This document shows positions 24,581 to 34,269 of a stretch of 34,269 nt of DNA, in pieces; position 1 is the first letter of the stretch, and each line of letters opens with the position of its first letter. A program made the translations under genes and the position numbers. The DNA is from Myxococcales bacterium (GTDB taxonomy: Bacteria; Myxococcota_A; Polyangia; GCA-2747355). The notes beneath the pieces are model-generated. The model was not told the DNA's origin, did not search any database, and saw only the letters and a program-made list of their open reading frames with translations. The stretch lies in NCBI GenBank assembly GCA_020431405.1, contig JAGQIK010000706.1:1-34269 (forward strand). The letters run 5' to 3'.

Positions 24581-26193
24581 CGTGTCGCTGCTCCCGCTCG
24601 CGTGTTGCTCGACAGGAGAGTGCACGGGGCGTACCGGCGGCTAAGCGGCTGGAGTTACAGCACGGCGCGCTGCGGCAAAGCAGCCCAGGACGTGACGAGC
24701 TTTTGACAGGCGCGTCGCGCGCGCCACACACGCACATGCACCGCTTTCCTGGCACAATGCAGGAGCTGATGATCTGGATCGCCATCGCACCGCTCGCCCT
24801 CGTCGTCGTCTGGGGTACGACGTTGGCGGTGACGTCGCGGCGCAGCGACGCCGGGATCCTCACCTCGCGCTGGGGTCGCTGGCTGCGCATCTTCAGCGGC
24901 GCCGTGCGCATGACCTTTCGCCACATGCTGCGCAAGCTGCGCCGCGCGCTGACGCCCAAGCGGCGCCGCGAAGCGCTCGATCGCGCCTTTCACGAGCGCA
25001 CCGCCAAGGCCGCGCTCGAGACCATGGGCAACATGAAGGGTGCGCTGATGAAGCTGGGGCAGATCGTGTCGTTCATGGACGACACGCTGCCCGAGGCCTA
25101 CAAGCAGCAGCTCAAGCAGCTGCAGCGCGACGCGCCGCCGATGGACTACGACATCGTCGTGCGCGTGATCGAGGCCGAGCTCGGTCGCTCGCCGGAGAAG
25201 CTCTTCTCGCGCTTCGATCGCCAGCCGCTGGCGTCGGCATCCATCGGCCAGGTGCACCGCGCGCGCACGCGCGACGGGCGCGACGTGGCGGTCAAGGTGC
25301 AGTACCCCGGCGTCGACCGCGCCATCGAAGGCGACGTCAAGAACACGGCGATGCTGATGGGCGTCGTCGGCGCATTGACGCCCAACATCGACGTCAAGCC
25401 GATCGTCGAGGAGCTGCAGGCGCGCCTGCTCGAGGAGCTCGACTACGAGCACGAGGCGGCCAACCAGAAGCTGTTCGTCGACCTCTATGGCAACCACGAC
25501 AAGATCATCGTGCCACGCGTGCTGCCCGAGCTCTCGGCGCGCCGCGTGCTCACCAGCGAGCTGGTCGAAGGGCGCGGCTTCTACGAGTTTCTCGCCGACG
25601 CGACGCCGCAGCAGAAGAAGGCCGCGGTGGCGATCATCCGCGAGTTCGTCTTCGACTCGCTGATGCACCACAACGTCTTCAACGGCGACCCGCACCCGGG
25701 CAACTACATCTTCACCAAAGACGGGCGCATCGCCTTCGTCGACTACGGCAGCGTCAAGCGCTTCGACCCGCAGTTCATCGCCGACTTCAAGCACCTCAAC
25801 ATGTGCTACCTGACCGGCGATCGCGACGGCTACTTCGCCAAGGCCTGCGAGATGCGCTTCATCCGCGAAGGCCACGCGCACAAGGTCGACCGCGACTGGC
25901 TGTGGGAGTACGCGCGCTGGTTCTACATCCCGCTGCTCGAGGAGAACCAGCCGTTTCACTTCACCAAGGAGTATTGCGCCAAGGCGCTGGGCCAGATGTT
26001 CGGACCCAACATGCGCAAGCTCAACATGCCCGGCGACTACCTGCTGATCAACCGCATCACCTTCGGGCTCAACAGCATCCTCGCGCTGCTCGACGCCTGC
26101 GAGAACTGGCGCGAGCTGTCGATGCCCTACTACATGCCCGACAAGGTCGTCGCCCCCGCGGCCGCGCCCGCCGCCGATGCCGCGCCCGCGAGC

Positions 26194-27393
<1,200 letters not shown>

Positions 27394-27417
27394 GTCGCGG
27401 CGGGCGCTCGCGCGCGG

Positions 27418-29040
27418 CTACTCGACGCCGTGGGCGAGCTTCTTGAGCAAGCCCGACAGCACGCCGAGCAGAAGGCCCATCCCCCCGACCACGAAGCCGA
27501 CGACCTTGTAGACCGCCGAGTAGCGCGACAGCTTCGCCACGGGCGTCCACTTGTTGAAGCCGTGCGGCGTGGTCAGACCGGCGATGAAGCCGGCCGCCTT
27601 GTGCGCCATCGAGATCGTCAGAAACCACGAGCCCATCACGGTGCCCACCGCGCGCGGCGGCGAGAGCTTGGTGATCGCCGAGAGGCCGACGGGCGAGAGG
27701 CACAGCTCGCCGGTGGTGTGCATCAGGTAGGTCAGGATCATGTACAGCAGCGGCATCTTGGGCAGCACGGTGGCGCCCTCTTGCACGTTGCCGAGCACCG
27801 AGTGCGCGCCGAGCACGATCACGCCGAAGCCGAGCGCCGCGCCGAGGTTGCCGAGCGCGAACTTGGTCGGGATCGACGGGTTCTTGTCGACGCGCGTCAG
27901 GAAGTTCCACGTCCTGGCGAACAGCGGCGCCAGCATCACGATCATCGACGGGTTGACCACCTGGAACCACGACGTCTTGAGCTCGTAGCCGAAGACCTTG
28001 CGGTCGAGGAAGGTGTCGGTGAGGAAGGTGAACGAGCTCCCCGCTTGCTCGAAGACGGCCCAGAACGAGGTGTGAAAGACCATCAGCACCATCACCAGGA
28101 ACAGGCGATGGCGCGCGGTGCGCTCCTCGGTGAAGGCGACGTAGAGCAGATAGCCGAGCACGATGATCGCCACGGTGTAGAGCGCGTAGCCGATGTACTC
28201 GTTCTTCCAGAGGCCGAGCGCCGCCAGCGGGATCATCGCGATGGCGCCGACGAGGATCAGGATCAGCGGGTTGAGCCCGGCGACGATCGGCTTGACCAGC
28301 CGCTCGGCGCTCGGCGGCTCGCCGTGCCCCTCGAGGCGCGCGCGGCCCTTGATGAACCACGCCAGGCCGATGCACATGCCGACGCCGGCGAGGCCGAAGC
28401 CGTAGTGCCAGTTGTGCCAGTCGCCGCCCTCGCCGAGGTAGCCGCAGATCGCGGGCGCCAGCAGCGCGCCGAGGTTGATGCCCATGTAGAAGATCGTGAA
28501 GCCGGCGTCGCGCCGCGAATCACCTTCGTTGTAGAGCTTGCCGACCAGCGACGAGATGTTGGGCTTGAAGAAGCCGTTGCCGATCGAGATCAGCGCCAGC
28601 GCGCCGAAGAAGAACGTCGTGTTCTCGATGGTCATGATGAAGTGGCCGAGGGCCATCGTCACGCCGCCGATGATGATCGCCAAGCGGTAGCCGAGCAGCG
28701 AGTCGGCGAGCTTGCCGCCGATGACAGGGAAGGCGTAAACCAGCGCGCCGTACGCGTGGTAGATGTGCTGCGCGTGCTCTTTGCTGTAGCCGAGCCCGGG
28801 TTTGTTGGGCGTCTGGTTGTTGCGCAGACGCGTGCGCACGTAGTCGGCGTAGGCGGGCGTGTCGCGGCGCGGCGAGGCCATGTACAGCGTCAGCAGCGCG
28901 CGCATGCCGTAGAAGCTGAAGCGCTCCCACATCTCGGCGAAGAACAGGATCCACAGACCTGGCGGATGGTGGACTTTGGTCTTCTGGGCTTCGCCGGTGG
29001 GGGCGGCGGGCTTTCGCTTACCAGACTGCTCGGAGGACAT
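27418..29040 (-). CDS. POT/PTR2 family proton-coupled peptide transporter
   Basis: A 540-residue inner-membrane transporter of the major facilitator type. Signatures are in order: E36xxE39R40 in FFAEMWERFSFYGMRALL, GGKLADSLLGYR in loop 2-3, GNGFFKPNISSLVGKLY, FYMGINLGALLAPAICGYLGE, and TTGELCLSPVGLS late in the protein. ExxER is the proton-coupling motif and is intact. The N-terminal 27 residues are polar and basic. These proteins import di- and tripeptides with protons. ATG 29040 lacks a ribosome-binding site, but a promoter-like pair lies just upstream, which could give a nearly leaderless mRNA. It is followed by the DUF819 gene. Confidence 0.95.
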   Translation of the reverse strand: MSSEQSGKRKPAAPTGEAQKTKVHHPPGLWILFFAEMWERFSFYGMRALLTLYMASPRRDTPAYADYVRTRLRNNQTPNKPGLGYSKEHAQHIYHAYGALVYAFPVIGGKLADSLLGYRLAIIIGGVTMALGHFIMTIENTTFFFGALALISIGNGFFKPNISSLVGKLYNEGDSRRDAGFTIFYMGINLGALLAPAICGYLGEGGDWHNWHYGFGLAGVGMCIGLAWFIKGRARLEGHGEPPSAERLVKPIVAGLNPLILILVGAIAMIPLAALGLWKNEYIGYALYTVAIIVLGYLLYVAFTEERTARHRLFLVMVLMVFHTSFWAVFEQAGSSFTFLTDTFLDRKVFGYELKTSWFQVVNPSMIVMLAPLFARTWNFLTRVDKNPSIPTKFALGNLGAALGFGVIVLGAHSVLGNVQEGATVLPKMPLLYMILTYLMHTTGELCLSPVGLSAITKLSPPRAVGTVMGSWFLTISMAHKAAGFIAGLTTPHGFNKWTPVAKLSRYSAVYKVVGFVVGGMGLLLGVLSGLLKKLAHGVE

Positions 29041-29046
29041 CGGCGC

Positions 29047-29074
29047 ACTGTAGCCGAATGTCCCACCCTGTTAA
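29047..29074 (-). promoter_or_regulatory. Candidate sigma-70-type promoter for the POT gene
   Basis: On the minus strand TTAACA (29069-29074), a 16-base spacer and TACAGT (29047-29052) match the -35 and -10 consensus at five and four of six positions. The -10 ends six bases before the ATG (29040), so the transcript would have almost no leader. Confidence 0.45.
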
Positions 29075-29105
29075 AGGGCGACGCTTCGGCCGCTCCGCGG
29101 CGGCT

Positions 29106-30317
29106 CTACTGCACGGCGAGAACGAGCAGCGCCTGCAGGAAACCGACCCCCGCGCCGAGCACACCGCCGACGAGAATCAAAATGATCTCGTCCTCTTCGA
29201 AGATGCCGCGCAGGATGCGCTCGAAGCGGTCCTTGTCGAGGGCGGCCATCTTGTCCTCGATGTTGGCGCGCACTTCGAGCGTCTCGTCGAGGTACTTTTC
29301 GAGCTCGGGCTGAATCTCGGGCAGCGTGGCGAGCAGCTGCTCGACGATCTTGGCTTTGATCTTGGCGAGCTGCTCCTCGGTGACCTGCACCGGCATCATC
29401 GCCTTGGCCTGCTCCCACTCGGCGTCGATGCGCTCGCTGATCGCTTCGACCACGGCGAGGCCGAGCTTCTGGCCGGCTTCGCTCTCCATGATGTAGTCGA
29501 TCAGCGCCTTGGGCGTGAGGATCTCGCGCGCGGCGATCACGCCGTAGTCCTGCGCGATCTGCGACTGGCGCTTGGGAAACAGGCCCTGGTAGGTGACGAG
29601 GCCGAAGTACTTGGTGGGCTCTTTGGGCCGGAAGATCATCTGGATCGCCAGCCAGTTGGTCACCAGGCCGACGATGGCGCCCACGATCGGCATCAGCCAC
29701 CAGCGCTGCAGCACGCTCCACAGCGCCACCTGCGCGAGGCCGATCAGCCCGCCGAAGACGCCGCCGTAGTACTCGATGAACTTGAACTCTTTGCGGCCGA
29801 TGTACTTGGTCAGCCGCACCATCACCTGCACGTTCTCGCCGGTGAGCGAGCGGATGATGATCGCGTGCAGGTCGAGCGCCTTCATCAGCAGCGGTTTGAC
29901 CTTGTCGAAGACGAGGGTGACCATCTCCTGCGTCTTGAGCTTGATCTGCGCGAGCACCATCGCCTGCATCGGCTCGGGCAGGTTGGGCCACGCGCCGGGG
30001 GCGACGATCTCGCCGCACTCCTCGACGAGCTTCTTGGTGCTGTCGTCGAGCTTGTCGCCGAGCAGCTTCTCGACCTGCTTGGGGTCCACCGAGTTGACCA
30101 TCTGCTCGGCGGTGAGGAAGTTCTCGGTGACCATGTTCGCGACGTTCTGCGCGAACTTGGGCGCCTGCCGCGTGAGGATGCCCTGCCAGCCGACAGGGCC
30201 GATGCCGATGAACTTCTCGGGGTGGAAGATCATCTTCACCGCTGCCCAGTTGGTGATCCAACCGATCAACGCCGTAACGGTCGGTATGGTCAGCAGCAGT
30301 AAGACGATCTCGGGCAT
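29106..30317 (-). CDS. DUF445 family membrane-anchored protein
   Basis: A 403-residue protein with two copies of the DUF445 signature: GWITNWAAVKMIFHP (19-33), followed by GWQGILTRQAPKFA, and GLVTNWLAIQMIFRP (217-231), followed by YQGLFPKRQSQIA. Hydrophobic helices lie at the N-terminus, at about 185-220 and at the C-terminus (IILILVGGVLGAGVGFLQALLVLAV). The parts between are long amphipathic helices rich in Glu, Lys and Gln. Bacterial DUF445 (YheB-like) proteins are membrane proteins of unknown function. The start is ATG 30317 without a clear ribosome-binding site. It lies 70 bases after the secretin-like gene and 65 bases before the POT gene, all on the minus strand, although the POT gene may have its own promoter. 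Confidence 0.88.
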   Translation of the reverse strand: MPEIVLLLLTIPTVTALIGWITNWAAVKMIFHPEKFIGIGPVGWQGILTRQAPKFAQNVANMVTENFLTAEQMVNSVDPKQVEKLLGDKLDDSTKKLVEECGEIVAPGAWPNLPEPMQAMVLAQIKLKTQEMVTLVFDKVKPLLMKALDLHAIIIRSLTGENVQVMVRLTKYIGRKEFKFIEYYGGVFGGLIGLAQVALWSVLQRWWLMPIVGAIVGLVTNWLAIQMIFRPKEPTKYFGLVTYQGLFPKRQSQIAQDYGVIAAREILTPKALIDYIMESEAGQKLGLAVVEAISERIDAEWEQAKAMMPVQVTEEQLAKIKAKIVEQLLATLPEIQPELEKYLDETLEVRANIEDKMAALDKDRFERILRGIFEEDEIILILVGGVLGAGVGFLQALLVLAVQ

Positions 30318-30387
30318 GTGTCGAAGTGGCGGTGGCCGGGCAGAGGTGAGACGTCGAGAGGCCGACCCGAAGAATATGCGAAGTGTT

Positions 30388-32424
30388 TTACTCGCGCCAG
30401 CGGGTCGAGACGAGCAGCCCCAGCACGCCGCTGTGGGTGCTGCTGACGCCGGTGAGCACGCCGGTCTCGCTGGCGCCGATGAGGGCGCGCCCGTGGGTCC
30501 AGGTGGCGTCCACGGGCTGCTGCAGCACGGCGCCGGCGACGCTGCGCGGAGCGAGCCGCGAGAGGCGATAGTGGCGCATTTGCAGCGCGATGCCGCGCGC
30601 GTCGTCGCGGCCGACGCGCGGCGTGATGCCGAGCCGCGCGCCCTTCCAGTAGACGTGCACGTTGGGCGAGGTGGCGTCGGGCGCCCAGGCGCCCGAGAGC
30701 GTGGCGTGCATCTGGCCGACGAACATCTCGGCGCGCGAGCCGCCGCGCCCGACCACGTAGGCGGCCGGCAGCAGCGTGCGCCCGGCGCGCAGCTTGGCCG
30801 CGCGCGCCGCGGAGACGCGCGCGTCGCTGAGGCTGTCGAGGGCGTCGGCGCCGAGCAGCGGGAAGGCGATGTCGGTGACCACGCGCTGGTTGCGCCAGCG
30901 ATGCGTCTCGCGCAGCAGCTTGGCGAGCTTGTCGACGACGTCGCGGCGATGCACGACGAAGACGTGGTTGGCGATGAACTCGACGGCGGTGCCGGCCGGC
31001 CAGCGCTCGCGTGCGATGTCGGCCTTGAGCTTCTCGAGCGCCGGCGGCAGCGCGCCGAGGGCGCTGCTGGTCACGGGGCGATGAAACTGCGCGCGCAGTT
31101 GGTGGCTCTTCGACCAGCCCTGCGTGCGGCGTAGATACGTACGCGCGCGTTTGCTCACCGCGGCGCGTGCGCTGTAGGAGAGCGCCAGCTGGCCGGCGTG
31201 GTCCTGGAAGTTGTAGGTGCGCTTCTTCTGCTCGGCCTGGCTCGCTTCGGCGCGCTGGCGCCAGTAGCGCGCCGAGTGCTGCTTGATCGCGCTGCGGTTC
31301 TTGAACGAGCGCTGGTCGAAGGAAAACGCCGGGCCGCGCCCGTTGCGGCTCGACTGCTCGAGGGGCATAGCGATGGGGATCATCGAGAGCACGAAATCGT
31401 GGCCTTTGACGAGCGGATCGATGCGCGCCGTCTTGGCGCCACCGGACAGCGATTGCCAGTCGACCTTGACGATCACGCCGCAGAGCTTGCCGTTCTGGCG
31501 CGGCATCAGCGCGGCGACGGACCAGCGGCCGCGATCGACGACGAGCGTGTTTTGAAACTCGATCACCTGGCGCACGGGCAGGCGGAACTTGATGTCGTGG
31601 CCTTGCCAGCGGTGCTCGGTGGTCTTTTGGCGCGGGAGCTCGCGGTGCACGGTCTGCTGCACCTCGGCGCCGCCGACGGCCTCGCCGGTGTACGCGCCAG
31701 TGAGCGCTACGACGGCGCGCTGCTCGCCCCAGCGCCAGCCGGCGGCTTGCAGCGTGGCGCCCGAGGCGAGCGTCGTGGTGCGCGGCATCACGGTGCCGCC
31801 GTAGACGTTGACGCCAGAGAGGAACACGCGGCTTCCGAGGCGCTCGCTCTTGCTCCACACGCCGTTGTAGGCGGAGAACATCGCGCGCGCGAGGAAGCGC
31901 GCCTGCTTTTGGTCGACGGCCTTGCGAAAGGCGCGCGCGTCGAAGCGGCGCAGGCCGCGCTTGTCGCGGGCGAAGGCCTTGCTGGCGGTGGCGGAGTCGG
32001 CCTCGATGAAGGCGACCTGCAGGTAGAGCGGGCGCGCGAGGCGGCGCGAAAGCTCGGCGACGAGCTTCTGCACCTCGCCGATGACGTCGGGGCGATGGCG
32101 CACGCGCAGCGTGCTGGCGCGGTAGTCGACGGCGTGGTGCGCGTCGAGCCAGCTGCCGCGCGCGATCACCGAGCGGATCAGGCGCGGCAGCTGATAGGCG
32201 ATCTGCGGCCAGGCGGGCTCGAGGGCGCCGAGGTCGGCGACGTAGTCCTGCACCGGCTCGCTGGGCGGCTTGATCTTGGCGTCGGCCACGGCGGCGCCGC
32301 CGCCGATGAGCGGCGCGAGCGTTCTGAGGTTGCCGCGGCCGACGGCGCGCTCGGCGCAGCCGCTGAGCATCAGCAGGCTCAGGGGGTAGATCAGCGTGTG
32401 AGCGGCACACGAGCGCCAGCGCAT
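30388..32424 (-). CDS. Secretin-like lipoprotein with duplicated module
   Basis: A 678-residue exported protein. ATG 32424 has GGAGG five bases upstream. The signal peptide ends MLSGC (Cys23), so it is a lipoprotein. Residues 104-142 (STLRVRHRPDVIGEVQKLV, then LYLQVAFIEAD) look like the secretin N-domain segment seen in GspD/PilQ-type and planctomycete proteins. A second, similar stretch is at 480-520 (HVFVVHRRDVVDKLAKLL). The end (RLGITPRVGRDDARGIALQM, then RALIGASETGVLTG) resembles the secretin C-terminal beta strands. The middle, about 145-470, is unlike known secretins. It may be a pore-forming or secretin-accessory protein of the outer membrane. The overall family is not recognised and the assignment is moderate. 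It diverges from the kinase gene to the right. Confidence 0.65.
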   Translation of the reverse strand: MRWRSCAAHTLIYPLSLLMLSGCAERAVGRGNLRTLAPLIGGGAAVADAKIKPPSEPVQDYVADLGALEPAWPQIAYQLPRLIRSVIARGSWLDAHHAVDYRASTLRVRHRPDVIGEVQKLVAELSRRLARPLYLQVAFIEADSATASKAFARDKRGLRRFDARAFRKAVDQKQARFLARAMFSAYNGVWSKSERLGSRVFLSGVNVYGGTVMPRTTTLASGATLQAAGWRWGEQRAVVALTGAYTGEAVGGAEVQQTVHRELPRQKTTEHRWQGHDIKFRLPVRQVIEFQNTLVVDRGRWSVAALMPRQNGKLCGVIVKVDWQSLSGGAKTARIDPLVKGHDFVLSMIPIAMPLEQSSRNGRGPAFSFDQRSFKNRSAIKQHSARYWRQRAEASQAEQKKRTYNFQDHAGQLALSYSARAAVSKRARTYLRRTQGWSKSHQLRAQFHRPVTSSALGALPPALEKLKADIARERWPAGTAVEFIANHVFVVHRRDVVDKLAKLLRETHRWRNQRVVTDIAFPLLGADALDSLSDARVSAARAAKLRAGRTLLPAAYVVGRGGSRAEMFVGQMHATLSGAWAPDATSPNVHVYWKGARLGITPRVGRDDARGIALQMRHYRLSRLAPRSVAGAVLQQPVDATWTHGRALIGASETGVLTGVSSTHSGVLGLLVSTRWRE

Positions 32425-32491
32425 GGGATCCTCCGTCGTTCGGTGAGTTGGCTGATACGGTGAGACACGAGGGGTCTTGTCGTGGGTTCAC

Positions 32492-32503
32492 GCGTCATGA
32501 CGC
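32492..32503. promoter_or_regulatory. 12-bp perfect palindrome between divergent genes
   Basis: GCGTCATGACGC is a perfect palindrome in the 131-bp gap between the secretin-like gene and the kinase gene, 53 bases before the kinase ATG. TATCAT (32534-32539) may be a kinase -10 box, but there is no good -35. The palindrome is a candidate operator acting on one or both genes. Confidence 0.4.
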
Positions 32504-32555
32504 ACGCGATGCGCAAAAGTTGTCCCCATGGCGTATCATCAGTAGCCAAATCCCC

Positions 32556-34269
<1,714 letters not shown>

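Overview
The window is very GC-rich, densely packed DNA from a member of the Myxococcota (deltaproteobacterial lineage). Three things point there. There are three different Hanks-type Ser/Thr protein kinases plus an FHA protein in 34 kb. There are many lipoproteins with Asp/Gly/Thr-rich linkers and Cys-rich repeats. One protein ends in a MYXO-CTERM-like tail (Cys, hydrophobic stretch, Arg cluster). I see no rRNA, tRNA, CRISPR array, insertion sequence or phage gene. Both window edges cut genes: a WGR-domain protein at the left and a Ser/Thr kinase at the right.

Region 1 (1-3761): a partial WGR protein on the minus strand diverges from a tightly coupled plus-strand operon. The operon encodes a Cys-repeat lipoprotein, a transmembrane Ser/Thr kinase and a TPR/PEGA-like exported protein with a probable barrel domain, which looks like an envelope-sensing set. 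Region 2 (3762-6762): an AT-rich regulatory island precedes a radical SAM enzyme of the PhpK (P-methyltransferase-like) type. A 90-bp gap full of repeats and hairpins separates it from a phytanoyl-CoA-dioxygenase-like Fe/2-oxoglutarate enzyme. This is the best candidate for a small uncharacterised biosynthetic unit. Region 3 (6766-13298): an FHA/winged-helix-like protein diverges from a beta-helix lipoprotein, which is followed by a 1305-residue kinase/cyclase-like/AAA/TPR sensor. Region 4 (13303-14232): a matrixin-like protein that has lost every zinc ligand and carries the MYXO-CTERM tail.

Region 5 (14387-22418): two long paralogous lipoproteins, each with about 14 propeller-blade repeats, flank a TetR regulator, an isochorismatase-like hydrolase and a quinone-reductase-like enzyme. 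The TetR/hydrolase intergenic region carries two copies of one operator-like sequence. A separate 16-bp motif lies upstream of both propeller lipoproteins and also upstream of the beta-helix lipoprotein, suggesting coordinate control of surface lipoproteins.

Region 6 (22533-34269): an unknown lipoprotein converges with an Aur1/PAP2-like membrane enzyme. A UbiB/ABC1-like kinase overlaps tail-to-tail with a DUF819 membrane protein. Upstream of DUF819 on the minus strand are a POT peptide transporter, a DUF445 protein and a secretin-like lipoprotein with a duplicated module. The last diverges from the partial kinase at the right edge. Functions were assigned by reading translated motifs only; no database search was run.
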